NCBI GenBank assembly: GCA_049999765.1
Contig: JBNGIQ010007387.1
Location: forward strand, 1 to 23,069
From: Phaeoceros laevis
Lineage: Eukaryota > Anthocerotophyta > Anthocerotopsida > Notothyladales
DNA: 23,069 nt
Direction of reading: 5' to 3'
Within the stretch, counting starts at the first letter, position 1, and each line of letters begins with the position of its first letter. A program made the translations under genes and the position numbers. Shown here in pieces: positions 1 to 10,307 of this stretch. The notes beneath the pieces are model-generated. The model ran no database searches. It saw only the letters and a list, made by a program, of their open reading frames with translations, and was not told the DNA's origin.

Positions 1-1030
1 TAGTTACCACTAACTCCGTATTTTACTAATAAAACGTGGTAGTTTTCGTTTTTTACTCTAATCGCGAAAAAAAAGAAAGTGTTTCATCTCGAGGAAAAAA
101 AGTAAAATACTGAAAATACTTAAAATATTTGCACTGCTTACTAAGAGTAGCTAAGTTAGTAAGTACTAAGTACTGATTTAGTAAGTTCAGAGCTAGCTGG
201 AAGCCCAAATCGAGCTTATAATATTATAAAATACTTGAAAAATACGTTTAATACGTGTTTGTACGGATCCGCAAAAAAACTCCCATTTGAAAAAAACATG
301 GTAAAAAATGTGACGTAAGTAATTTATGTATTTACGAAAAAAACGCCCCCGACACTATGTGTACAAGTAACTTTGAAATATAGTTCTCTTCTTCATTAAT
401 ACAATATATATAAAAGATAAGTTATTGTTCATATATTTTTTATTTAAAAAGCTTAGTTTCTCAGGTTACAAATGTGTACACATCAAATTAGTGTCAGCCA
501 GCCTGCCTGCACGTTAGTGCGGGCCTCTACACTAGTATAATAATATAAAAGCGTAGCACTATGCTACTCAGCTATCCTTCCATGGCCATTCCAAGTTCCA
601 ACCGGCCATCAGAAAGTTTAAAATTTAAAACTAGACTGTCTAGCAAGCGTCTAGCAAGTTAGTAACGCCTGACGACTCCCCACTCGCGAGGCGCGACCCA
701 CGAACGGAAGTATATACCCAAACCAGAACCATAAGACTACTCGTGCGGGACCTACAGCTGAAATCTTGGATTCAAACAAGAACACTACGGGAGGCTTCGT
801 GAAGGCAGTAGCTCCCTTACTCGCAAAAAAAACAGAGCCCTTGTCTCTTACCCTAAGCAGCCTGCTCCTTGCCCGCTGTGCTCAAATTCTACACAAGCGT
901 AGCACGTAGGTGCAAGCAGCGCGGAGCTGGGCGCAGTCGTTAGGCCTGGCTCCCCACGGCCGCGTATCTAGTGAGCTGCTGCGGGGCGTAGCTGAGGGTT
1001 TAGGAGCGTTATCAAGACTCGTGCGTCACA
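1..1030. other. AT-rich intergenic DNA and upstream region of the Alfin-like gene
   Basis: No coding region is supported here. The first 480 bases or so are strongly AT-rich, with A/T homopolymer runs and repeated 'agtaagta/ctaagta' words around 140-185. From about 480 onward the base composition becomes balanced. The segment just before the ATG at 1031 is presumably the promoter and 5' UTR of the PHD gene. I saw no convincing TATA box at a useful distance and no RNA gene. Confidence 0.5.
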
Positions 1031-2619
1031 ATGGAGGGAGGGTCTCAGTCCACCAATCCGCGGACGGTGGAGGATGTGTTTAAAGATTTCAAGGGCAGGC
1101 GAATCGGGATGCTCAAGGCGCTTACCACTGGTGGGTGGAGCACGGTGGAGCCCGCTCCCTGTTGGTCTGGGCTTGCTGCGGTTTGTGGCTCCCGAGGTTT
1201 TGTGGATGTTTCCTGCTGCTTCTTGTTTTGGAGCTGCAAAGTTGCTACCTTTGCCGCGTCCGAACTGTTTTCGTGCATTCCTAGCTGCATGTAAATATGG
1301 ACTTTTGAGCTTGCTGAACCACGTTGGCTGAATCTGATTGTTGAGCTCTTACCGGCCTGCGGGCTTGAAGGTTTTCGGCTATTTGGCCCTCATACGACTG
1401 ATTTCTGATTTTCGTGGTCGTCTGTGCAGATGTTGAGGAATTTTACCGGCAGTGCGATCCAGGTCGGTGCAACCTCCTTTTTGACTGAGAAGAATGTGGT
1501 CGTGCGCTTTCCTTGGAATTTTGGGAATTGTGCCCAATTCCGCTGTGAAGTTTGCATGCCAGTTACCTGCAATCGTGGTAATTGTGTTGTGCAGACAAAG
1601 AAAATTTGTGCTTGTATGGATTTCCAGACGAAGCTTGGGAAGTGAACTTGCCCGCGGAAGAAGTCCCTCCTGAGCTTCCAGAACCGGCGTTGGGCATTAA
1701 CTTTGCAAGAAACGGCATGCAGCGGAAGGACTGGCTATCTCTTGTTGCTGTCCACAGTGACGTGTGGCTTCTTGCCGTGGCGTTCTTCTACGGTGCACGG
1801 CTGGACAAGAACGAAAGGTAAGTTGTTCCAGACTTCGCCAAACACAAGGGTTTTTCTGTGCTGGTCGTGTGACGGCATTTTCTAAGACCATCCGATCTTT
1901 CACCTACTTGAAAGTGGGTATAGCATACTAATGGATTCTAGAAAGACAAACTAAGAGTTTTGAAAACTCTGCTAAATATGTTTTAGAACCCAACGTAGGC
2001 TTGGATGTTACCGTTTGTACTTCTGACTGGATTCTTCCAGGGCTTGTTGTGTCTCCTGCTCCATAGCATTTTTATTTTTATCAAGCTATCTTGTTAGGAG
2101 CGTATGGTTGCTGACTGGAACATCTGCGTGTCATTGGGCAGGAAACGTCTTTTTAACATGGTGAATGAGCTTCCCACTGTTTTTGATATAGTGACCGGGA
2201 GGAAACCTCTCAAGGATAAGCCCAGTACCAACAACTCTGGCACTAAGAACAAGCATCAACCAAAAATGGTATGAGGTTTGTGCAGTTTGTGCTGTTGTAG
2301 TTGATGTTAAGTGTTCCTTCGCCATGAGTCGTTCTAACTGGATTGGTTGTTGGATCAGCAGCCGAGGGCACCTAGCCCAGCACCGATGCTCAAGCAAGAC
2401 GATGATGATACAGTTGATGATGATGAAGACGAGCATGGGGAAACCATATGCGGAAGCTGTGGAAATGCATATGCTGCCAACGAGTTTTGGATTGGCTGCG
2501 ACTTTTGTCAAAAGTGGTTCCACGGCAAGTGTGTGAAGATAACCTCAGCAAAGGCAGAGAATATCAAGCACTACAAGTGTCCAAATTGCCTCAAAAGGCC
2601 TCGCACAAGCACAGGATGA
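1031..2619 (+). CDS. Alfin-like PHD-finger histone reader (5 exons)
   Basis: Spliced exons are 1031-1130, 1430-1462, 1595-1817, 2142-2268 and 2359-2619, all with GT..AG introns. They join to 247 codons plus stop, within the usual 240-255 residue range of plant Alfin-like proteins. The N-terminal Alfin domain (about residues 8-135) has the family words '[14 protein letters not shown]', '[20 protein letters not shown]' and '[10 protein letters not shown]'. An acidic linker follows (residues 175-187), then a C-terminal C4HC3 PHD finger: C192, C195, C208, C211, H216, C219, C235, C238, with the cage-type Trp214 in 'KWFHGKC'. Members of this plant family are nuclear and bind H3K4me2/3, acting with chromatin repressors. 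Alternative acceptor AGs at 2358 and 2361 would differ by one Gln only. The exon layout and domain content make this call firm. Which AL paralogue it matches cannot be said. Confidence 0.95.
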
Positions 2620-4149
2620 GGCTCAACTCTCAACTGATATCTGGCAAACCCGGAAAGTGGCTATGGAAATGAAGCACCCGGCAGAGAATTGAAGAGATGC
2701 ACTCCTGAGCTTCATGCGTTCTTTCTCTGACACCGGGGCCAATCGTGAGGTGCAATTGTTCCTCATGTATGGACGGGATGTTGTGAGCAGGATGTTGTCC
2801 TTGTTTAACCTTAGGGATAGGTCGAGGCATTCACAGATAGCCAGCAGGTGTATGCAAAGACTCCAATGGAACTCTTGGCTATAAAAGTAGACCTTTCCTT
2901 TCCTGTTCAGTTATGGTAGTGTTTGTCTTACCGCTCAACTAGGAGGCCCTTGGCGTGCTCAGCTTACACGCTGAGATGATTCGGACATGGATCAGAATGG
3001 CTGTGGGCCTAATTTCTCAGGCTGATGTCAATCGTGATGTTGACATCGATCATTGACTGCTTACGAACACGTGTTTTTACATGCAGCCAGCCTCCTCCTT
3101 TACCCGGTGTCACATTTCCTGCCTTCCAACGAGTGCAGATAACGTGCCATGAGACTGTTGTTGGAGGCCCTCACTTTGGAAGCAGTAAAAACTTATGCCC
3201 AGTTTGCGATTTGCTATTTAAGTTTGTTGCAAGTGCTGAGATTTGGCTCTTGCCGCATTAGTACCTGGCAACAGCCAACAGTAGATGGTTGAAGGAAGGC
3301 CCTTGATCGGGACCCCCCGCCGCATTGACGGCCCATTACCCCTTTTTGACGACACTTTTCTCTCACTTAATGTTACCCTTATTACCACGATTTGTGAGAA
3401 CTGACAGATAGCTGCATCCGGCATGCTGCCACCGCAAGTTGCAATTTCTATTTTCTGCTCGAATCCCCCAGCAAGATCTACAACCGAGTTTTTGAATCTG
3501 CTCAGCGCTCCCGCCTGCCTGAACAATGACAGGTGTACTGTGCTGCTGTTCGACCAGTTGGGCACAGTAAGTAGTAAGGTGGGTTCTCATGAGAGGCAAG
3601 TTGTGCCGGATACTGGGGATGCTGCGATCATGCATTGTTCGTTAGCCATAACCTCCCAAGCAGTTAGTAGACGGATGGCACAAATCGGAGTTTAACAAGC
3701 TGGACGACACCTGCGAATAAGTTCCAACAGAAACCGCGAACTTTCATTCTTCGCTTAACAGTACAACCACAAAATCAAACACTGGGGGACGGTCGTCCTC
3801 CCCTATTAATTGGTCCAAGAATGTATTTATGAACACATTCACAGTGTCTCTCCAGAGTGCACATCTTGGCACTCATGCTCATCAGTACGATTGACCCGAA
3901 AAAAACAGGACTCCTTAACGAGGTTACCACAGAGGTACACAGTTACATTCCATTGTTGGGCACATGTGCTGGTACGCAATCTTCTCGAAGACCTGACACA
4001 TGTCCTTGCACGGCATTGCCCATATCCGAAATACACCATTCCGTTAGCATTCATGGCTGTGGAAACAGGGACAAAGCTCAATACGATGGGATCACCTGCA
4101 CATCTAGTACTCCGCACAGGCAGGTAGGTTCATTGGCCAGGCAGAGAAA
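2620..4149. other. Intergenic region between convergent genes, no gene recognised
   Basis: This 1.5-kb stretch lies between the 3' ends of the plus-strand Alfin-like gene and the minus-strand acyltransferase, so both 3' UTRs should lie here. Open frames of up to about 115 codons occur on both strands, but they overlap one another and show no recognisable domain. No tRNA-like or repeat structure was noticed. Confidence 0.5.
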
Positions 4150-5403
4150 CTAGGAATTTCGGGCGTTGCTGGCCATGGCTCTACTCGATGTTGAGCCAAA
4201 AATGGGCTGAGGCCTGCAGTTCAAGAACGTGGTGGTGGCAAGGAGCAAGCAACTGAATGCCACGTAGACTCTGACCCAATAGCTCCACAAGAGCGAGTAG
4301 ATCGCTGCAGTGATGGACAGGCAGAAAACCCCAGCCGTCACCAGGCCCTGCACTACGTCCAGGTCGCCCTCCTCTACTACGTCTGGAAACGTGCCTTGCT
4401 GCTTGAAGTGGTGCAGCAGCTGGTCCTTCTTGTGGAATGCATCGAACAGCCAGGTGGCGGAGCCTTCTTCCGAGGTGGGCACCTCGTCCACGCCGACACG
4501 GCGCACTTGGATGTGCACCTCCGCAGGGTTGATGCCGAACAGGTTGTCCACAAAGGAGGGGCACCGGTAGTTGTAGCCGATAGAAAGGTCATAGACGGCG
4601 TCCAAATAGTCCCTCAGCTGGGAGACGCATGCGTAGAAGCCCTTGGTGCGCGGCACCAGGACATTATCCAGCTTGGGCAGGCCGTGCTTCTGGGAGAATT
4701 CCTGGCTCTGCACCATTTTCTGTTCCGTGTAGTCCGTGCCTTCCGGGAAAACGACCAGCCAGAGCGGGTCCCGCCGGTCTTGAAAAGTCGAGAGGTGGGA
4801 TGCAATCACTGGGGCGTCTGTCTCCCACTTCCTGTCAAGGAGCAGGAACTCCAACATGTAAAATGCCCAGCCAAACAGGGGAGCGTTCCTCACGCTGCTC
4901 TTCAACGCGTACTTGACATAGCCGATGCGTTGCTTCCGCAAGGCCAGGTTCCAAATATACATCCAGTCCACCTCTGTGCGGTGGTTGCAGATGACCATCA
5001 CGCGTTCCTGCAATGGCACCCTGTCTCCCGAAAACACCACCTTGGTCCTGTTGATCTTCTCAAACAGAAATGGCCACATGGACAGCCAGTGCCCGAAAAA
5101 CCATCCCGTCATCCTCCTCGAGTAGCCTAAACTAAAAAAGCGCACAATGAGGACTGCGGGTGATGGAAAGATCAAGGTCACAAAGGCCGTCATCACCAAC
5201 ATAAAGAGGCACACAAAGCCCCGCAACAGCTTGAACAATGTGAGCTTGCTCCGCCTGGCTTCCCCTGCCTCGTCCTTAATCCTTTTTCGGTCCTCCTTGC
5301 CTCCATCCCGACTGCGAGAGGCTCCAAGAACGTCTCCGTTGCTGTGTGGTAACGCAGTTGACGAGACGACATGTTCACCCATAACAGCCCCAATCCTCAC
5401 CAC
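4150..5403 (-). CDS. 1-acyl-sn-glycerol-3-phosphate acyltransferase, LPAT4/5 type
   Basis: Single-exon frame of 417 residues. The enzyme transfers an acyl group from acyl-CoA to lysophosphatidate to give phosphatidic acid at the ER, in glycerolipid synthesis. The catalytic block I HX4D motif is 'NHRTEVDW' at residues 140-147, with His141 and Asp146. The acceptor-binding block III is 'FPEGTDYTEQK' from 219. Hydrophobic segments at about 57-93 and 365-405 fit a membrane protein with N- and C-terminal anchors. The sequence following block III ('VPRTKGF') is typical of the LPAT4/5 and AGPAT3/4/5 clade rather than the plastid or LPAT2 type. The protein is somewhat longer than the 375-390 residues usual in that clade because of a basic, low-complexity N-terminal extension of about 40 residues. 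A second Met at residue 8 (5382) is an alternative start. Substrate acyl preference cannot be read from the sequence. Confidence 0.92.
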   Translation of the reverse strand: MVRIGAVMGEHVVSSTALPHSNGDVLGASRSRDGGKEDRKRIKDEAGEARRSKLTLFKLLRGFVCLFMLVMTAFVTLIFPSPAVLIVRFFSLGYSRRMTGWFFGHWLSMWPFLFEKINRTKVVFSGDRVPLQERVMVICNHRTEVDWMYIWNLALRKQRIGYVKYALKSSVRNAPLFGWAFYMLEFLLLDRKWETDAPVIASHLSTFQDRRDPLWLVVFPEGTDYTEQKMVQSQEFSQKHGLPKLDNVLVPRTKGFYACVSQLRDYLDAVYDLSIGYNYRCPSFVDNLFGINPAEVHIQVRRVGVDEVPTSEEGSATWLFDAFHKKDQLLHHFKQQGTFPDVVEEGDLDVVQGLVTAGVFCLSITAAIYSLLWSYWVRVYVAFSCLLLATTTFLNCRPQPIFGSTSSRAMASNARNS

Positions 5404-6561
5404 ATCAACCCCCTGCTCGAGTCAGAGGCCTGCAGCAACCACGTACCCCCGCCAAGCCATAACCGCACCTTCCCTGCCACGCTCAAGCCCGGAGGTGCAC
5501 ACCCTTTCTCATCCAGTGACCAGCAGCTTCGTCGCCTTTCTCAGCTAACAATCTCGTACTTCCTTGTTGCTGCTCCAGGCGCAAGACCCCTATCTTTCCA
5601 AGAATCCTGCGCAGGTCCCGCATCAGCAGGCCCAAGTGTGCAAGGCGGAGGCCAGGGCGGTTGAACTCCGGAGCTCCACCAGCAGCTGATGGCTGCCGAA
5701 GGTGAGAAGCTCGGACATCTTCTGCCAGTACCCTAACCTTGGGCTCCCTAGGTTTTAAGAACCTCCGGTGAGTCTGGTCTGGGATGGAACCTGCCCGCCC
5801 AGAAATGAGTAGATAACTGTTTGAGAAACTTTACCGGTTCCGTGCACTGGTTTGTCGCGACGCCATTACCATGAGGGCGATGTTCTACGACGTGCTGGTG
5901 CAGACCGTTCCTCTCGGGCAAAGTTGTCCATTTAAGATTTGCTGTTTTGCATTTCGGTCCTAAAAGACGGAAGTCCTGCTGAAACCCTGGTTGGGGGCGT
6001 GCAGACAACAACACTACTATCTACGCTGCCGCTGCCTATTGGAACTAATGAGGCAAGCATTCGCGAATCCACATTTGACACATGGTACACGAGGGACAGC
6101 TCCACGTTTCGATGATACGGATTTCCAGGCTGCCTCGAATATGAGTGAAGTTGTTGTGTGCTTTATTTGGAGGAACAACTCTATTGCTTTGAACAATAGA
6201 CTTTATTGTCTCGGTTACAACTTAGAAGCACAAGCAGTTTGTGTTATACTTGATGAAGTGCTTATGTGCTTTTTCTAACTCCGTTGATGCTGTCTTACTC
6301 TGTGCCTTGTGTCTACTACCTCTGATGTGGTCTATCATATCTACAAAAGTATGACGATGTTGGTATCCATGCAATCTAGACCACAACCGGCGTCAGTCCC
6401 AACTTACTTCGAAGGGACCGCGACAGCCCAAACATGGTGCTCAACGCATCTTGTAGACTACATGTGCGTGCACAGTGGATCCTCCAACGTGCCAGGTTCA
6501 GGATCTCCAGTGACACAGAGCCAGGGTTTACCCTTCCCACAGCTGGCAGGACACGCTGGGC
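5404..6561. other. Intergenic region, no gene recognised
   Basis: This 1.16-kb stretch sits between the 5' end of the acyltransferase and the 3' end of the reductase-family gene, both on the minus strand. It should contain the acyltransferase promoter. Open frames on both strands reach up to 138 codons; none has a recognisable motif. A small 7-bp stem, 7-base loop hairpin ('tctattg..caataga') lies near 6180-6200. Nothing else was seen. Confidence 0.45.
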
Positions 6562-7815
6562 CTAGAATACAAATGGGATTATATACTTTCTGGATTCGGG
6601 GAACCCATCCACCTTCTTCCGGTACCACTGCTTGGTGGCCACCAGTCTTGCCATCAGGTAGCAAATCACAAAAATCCCTGTGCATAGCGCAATTGATGTC
6701 TGGCAGATCATGGCCATCCCTATAAAGTCGATCATCTCGAAGACGTAGTGAGGGCACACCAGGTAATTGAAGAGGCCACCGTGGGGTACCACGTAGTTGG
6801 TGTGGGCTATTATCCGTCTCACAAAGAAGGTAGACATACCTTCCTTCCGAAAACCTGCCAACTTGCGGTGATGATAGAAGTTTCCAATGATCCCCACCAG
6901 GAAGGTGTAGAGTCCTATCCACTTGAGGTCCACAGCCGGTGCAGACAAGCTTGAGGAAAGCTCCTGCGCATAAAGCAGGTTGACCACTGTAATGGCATAG
7001 GCGAAAGATATCCCTGTTGCTTGGATTAAGTGGATTGTTCCTGAGTAGACGTGAAGAAAGAGAACCTGCTCCAGCGAGGCCCCACAGAGTCAGAAATTCA
7101 GAGTGCGTATTAAACATGAAATGCATGTTTTTCTAGGGCCGACATCTATTGTGCTGCCATCATTTCCAACATCCCTTGAAGCCCTATAGCTCTATAATGA
7201 ACATTGTAAATGATTCCAGTACGATTCTTTCTTCTAGAAAGAAAGGAAGCTCCAGTGAAGCATAGCATACACCTAGGACTGGATCTACCAATACGTTGAG
7301 CAATGAGCAGGGGAAGAAAGTAAAATGAGGGCAAGGGTGATTCATGACCTCGCATAGCATACACCTAGGACTGGATCTACCATTACGTTGAGCAATGAGC
7401 AGGGGAAGAAAGTAAAATGGGGGCAAGGGTGATTCATGACCTCAAGGACTCTCTTCACAAAGTGGATGGTGAGCGCTGCAGCTAGCATCCGAAGCCTTCT
7501 GTCCCAATCTCTGTGGAAGGTGATGTGCGAGGCCCATCCACTCATATGCAGCTTGTGCATCAAGTCCACAGGATCTATGTACCCCAGCTTGGTGAACAGG
7601 AAACCTATGGCAATCAGCGTAGACGGGATGTAGGAGATCAGCATGCCTCTTTTGCTGGAAACCTGGTGTTCCTTTCCTCTTTCCGCGAACTTGGAGAACT
7701 GGAGGCCCTTGCCAGTGACTTCACAGATCGCCACCGCCACTCCGATGATGACCATCATCACCTCGGACACCTTAAGCCATTGGCTGTCGGGCTTGTCAAA
7801 CATAAAGGAACTCAT
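6562..7815 (-). CDS. 3-oxo-5-alpha-steroid 4-dehydrogenase family membrane reductase (2 exons)
   Basis: Exon 1 is 7815-7441 and exon 2 is 7065-6562, joining in frame to 292 residues. The intron has GT..AG ends ('CTTGAG|GTCATG' donor, 'GGAGCAG|GTTCTC' acceptor). Exon 1 contains 'RGMLISYIPSTLIA' and 'LTIHFVKRVLE'. Exon 2 carries the C-terminal steroid-reductase domain: 'GNFYHH' (186-191), 'VPHGGLFNYLVCPHYVFE' (about 218-235) and the family's terminal 'IPFVF'. This arrangement fits the plant subfamily of 265-290 residue polytopic ER proteins represented by Arabidopsis At5g16010, which is distinct from DET2 and from the trans-2-enoyl-CoA reductase CER10. Members are predicted NADPH-dependent reductases of steroid or lipid double bonds; the substrate here is unknown. 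About ten extra residues follow 'FRKEG' (from about 202) compared with flowering-plant relatives. An upstream in-frame Met at 7899 would add 28 non-hydrophobic residues; I prefer 7815. Confidence 0.85.
7261..7443. repeat. 92-bp tandem duplication across exon 1/intron boundary
   Basis: Two copies with a 92-base period: 7261-7352 and 7353-7443. They differ at only two positions noticed (7291 versus 7383, 7328 versus 7420). The right copy ends inside exon 1 of the reductase gene (exon 1 ends at 7441 on the minus strand). The unit therefore contains the splice donor, so a second donor-like 'GAG|GTCATG' lies 92 bases into the intron. Confidence 0.9.
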
Positions 7816-8506
7816 CTTTTCAGCTCGTCCGGGAATGCCTGCCTGCCGCAAGTGCAGATCTAAAATTCTAGGCTCTTCGCTGACCGATCTCGCATTCAAA
7901 TTGAGTCCAAAACCTTGCCCTTGTCAACTTCATCCTCGTAGTCTGATCCTGGCCCCTGCTGCGAACATTGGAAAAACCTCGTCATCGGATCTTCTGCATC
8001 AATCATTTTCGTGAAAATCACGCCATGGATGCAAAGCCTGCGCTTTCTCAATCACATTGAACCTCTCTCTGTTGCGTACGCGCCTTCACGCCTTTCAGCC
8101 TCCGGAAGAGTTTGCAAAAGGCGCCAAGAAATGCCACCCGTCACATGCCATGGAAGCTAGGGCAACGCAATTGCGGCACGAAAATCCGGGCACCACCGTG
8201 TTCCGGATCATGCAATCGCCCCTGGTGGCGAGAGGCGATGGCACAGGAGACGGGAGGAAGGATGGAAGAGGCGCAGCTCAAGGAGACGGTTCGGCCAGGG
8301 GCGCCTGTTGCGGGTGTGCTTACGTGGCTCGCGCTTCACTTCAGTCGGACAACTGCCGTTCGAAGTTTCAAGTTATCAAGAAACCAAGGTTACCTTCAAG
8401 AACTCCCTTTGTTCATGAGCTGTTTGCAAATCCAGCCATTCTTATTATTGCGATCCTTACCATACAAAGGATTGGAAATTCGGGAATGATGTGCAGCCGC
8501 AAGATC
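7816..8506. other. Intergenic region between reductase and POC1, no gene recognised
   Basis: This 691-bp stretch holds the 5' region of the reductase-family gene and the 3' region of POC1. Plus-strand frames such as 8057-8584 (175 codons) overlap the antisense of POC1 and show no family motif. The compositional bias does not resemble a real gene, so none is called. No RNA gene or repeat was seen. Confidence 0.45.
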
Positions 8507-9841
8507 TCATATTATCACGATGACCTCGTTTTGTGGTGGAGCTGGCGAGAGATGCTTCTCCAGATTGGCCACAGATTGCCTTAAGTTATCCAGCTGGTTT
8601 ACAGCACATTCCAAGTACTCATCTGCTGCTGCTTCCAGCTCCGATGCCGAACTGGAGTCACTGTTGATGACATTGAGCAGCATAGTGCCGTCATCGACCT
8701 TCACTCGGTCGCCTTTGCCAATATCAAAGTTGATGGTGCCAGATCCATCGTCTGAGGGGACAGTGATCTCGGACACAGAGCCATCTGAAAACATTTTCGT
8801 TCTCAGGATATGCTTCTTGCTCCTACACTCAACCTGCTCTTCTAAATTGCAGTTGTACCGTGCTCCTGTGCAACTCTGGCCAAGGTTTGCTCTCCAAATG
8901 AGCACAAGCTGGTCGGTGGTTCCAGTCGTCAAGTACTCCCCGTCTTTGGAAAAAGCCGCAGAGGTGATATTGCCATCGCCGTGGCCCTTGAGAGTGTAGA
9001 GAGACCGGCCTTCCCTCACATCCCACACCCGCAAAGCATCTCCGGACGCTGAGAGGAGGAAATGGCCGGAAGGGTGGAAGCAAAGGGACTGGATGGCTCC
9101 ACCGTCAGTCTCGTAGTGCTGCACCAGCATCCTGGTCCTGATGTCCCGTATCTGGATACAATAGTCGCTGCCTCCGCTGGCAATGCAGTTGCCATCTCCA
9201 CTGAACCTCACACAGTTCACCATCCCTAGCAGGTCCTTGAACACATAGATGCACTCTCGTCGCTCGAAGTTCCACAACCGCACCGTCTTGTCGTCACTTC
9301 CGGAGATGATTAGGGTACCGTCCCCATTGAACTCCGCGGACCTCACCCAGTTGAGATGTCCAGCCAAGGTGAGCAGGAACCTGCGGCCTTCCACGGCCCA
9401 GACCTTGAGCATTTTGTCGTCTCCCCCGCTGAGGAGGTGGTGGCCGTTGGGAGTGAAGGCTACCGTCCTCACTGTGCCGGAGTGGCCTTTGATTGCCTTG
9501 GACCTGCCGAGCACCGTGGGAAGCCAGAACCGGATGCTGCGGTCCTTGGAGCCCGACACAATCACGTTGTCCAGAGGAGACACCGCGATGCAGCACACAG
9601 CTGCGTCGTGCCCAAGGAAGCGGTAGGGACGGTTGCAGGCGTCCAAGACTCCAGGCCTCGAGTGCAAGCTCCACAGCAGGACTTGGCCGTCAGATCCTCC
9701 TGAAACCAGGTGCTTCATGCTTGGCCGGAATTGGCAAGCGCCTACTCTTCCCTTGTGACATTGATCAAAGCGGGTCACTACTTTAGGGCCCGGCGGGGGC
9801 AACTTCCACGGCACCATGGATGCTCCACACAAGGAGTGCAC
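8507..9841 (-). CDS. POC1: POC1-type centriole WD40 protein
   Basis: Single exon of 444 residues. Seven WD40 repeats can be placed at about 29-57, 77-106, 119-148, 161-190, 203-232, 245-273 and 286-316, forming one beta-propeller. The signature stretches match animal and algal POC1: 'YRFLGHDAAV', 'HLNWVRSAEF', 'SGSDDKTVRLW', 'RMLVQHY' and 'GRSLYTLKGH'. After a variable linker, residues 408-431 ('QLDNLRQSVANLEKHL') form the short C-terminal coiled coil (POC1 motif) that other WD40 proteins lack. POC1 localises to centrioles and basal bodies and stabilises the triplet wall. In plants it should act only where motile gametes or zoospores form basal bodies. The start could be Met1 (9841) or Met9 (9817); both precede the propeller. 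The absence of introns is worth noting and could mean intron loss or a retrocopy, but the frame is intact. Confidence 0.9.
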   Translation of the reverse strand: MHSLCGASMVPWKLPPPGPKVVTRFDQCHKGRVGACQFRPSMKHLVSGGSDGQVLLWSLHSRPGVLDACNRPYRFLGHDAAVCCIAVSPLDNVIVSGSKDRSIRFWLPTVLGRSKAIKGHSGTVRTVAFTPNGHHLLSGGDDKMLKVWAVEGRRFLLTLAGHLNWVRSAEFNGDGTLIISGSDDKTVRLWNFERRECIYVFKDLLGMVNCVRFSGDGNCIASGGSDYCIQIRDIRTRMLVQHYETDGGAIQSLCFHPSGHFLLSASGDALRVWDVREGRSLYTLKGHGDGNITSAAFSKDGEYLTTGTTDQLVLIWRANLGQSCTGARYNCNLEEQVECRSKKHILRTKMFSDGSVSEITVPSDDGSGTINFDIGKGDRVKVDDGTMLLNVINSDSSSASELEAAADEYLECAVNQLDNLRQSVANLEKHLSPAPPQNEVIVII

Positions 9842-10212
9842 AGCTCCACTAGCGGATGAGTCAACAGTTGGTTAGCAAAGAACAGAACAGAGCAGCCGTT
9901 GCTGGTGCTTCGTACATGCTTGTTGGGGAAGGCGTAAGTTATTGCGAACATTTAGGGCTTCAGATCAGGTTTCCGTCGAACTTGTAGTTGCCCTCCTTTA
10001 ATCGTCGCGTTTGTGGCCCCGAGGCAGCAGATGTTGTCTCCGACGTGGCGAGGACCTGTGGGTTTCGATTCTCATTTGTCCTCGTCTTGGCAAGGCTTAG
10101 CTTACAATGAAGTTTCGAAGCAGGGAAGTCAAGGCTACTCTGATTGAGGGACGGCTACCTTTTGTTCATGTCTGACCTAGCTAGCATTTCCTCGGATGTA
10201 GCAATCGTGTAG
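9842..10212. other. POC1 upstream region plus array-flank remnant
   Basis: Non-coding as far as I can see. It should contain the POC1 promoter on the minus strand. Bases 10083-10109 ('cgtcttggcaaggcttagc' onward) match 17284-17304, upstream of the right oxygenase-like copy, apart from a small indel. From about 10170 ('cctagctagc') the sequence is alignable with the segment starting near 13907, marking the left edge of the tandemly duplicated unit. Confidence 0.5.
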
Positions 10213-10302
10213 ACTGTTGAACCTGGCCTGGCTTTTGATGCTACCTTCAAGGCCCGGGAGGATGAGCAGAAGAAGCTGGTGACTCTGAAAACACGCATGT
10301 AA
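10213..10302 (+). pseudogene. Inverted C-terminal remnant of the oxygenase-like family (left copy)
   Basis: An exon-like segment follows a 'gtgtag' acceptor-like site and encodes 'FDATFKAREDEQKKL..' ending in TAA at 10300-10302. Its 'EDEQK' core matches the C-terminal 'AWEDEQKE' region of the minus-strand protein encoded next to it, but on the opposite strand. It lies tail to tail with the left oxygenase-like gene, whose stop is at 10308. It has no upstream gene body and is truncated relative to the sister remnant at 13943-14098, so it is called a fragment. Confidence 0.55.
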
Positions 10303-10307
10303 GGCAT

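Noticed and set aside
4396-5130. 244-codon plus-strand frame
   Set aside because: It lies wholly antisense to the well-supported acyltransferase and has no motif of its own.
8057-8584. 175-codon plus-strand frame between the reductase and POC1 genes
   Set aside because: No recognisable motif, low-complexity Gly/Arg/Asp stretch, and its end overlaps the antisense of POC1.
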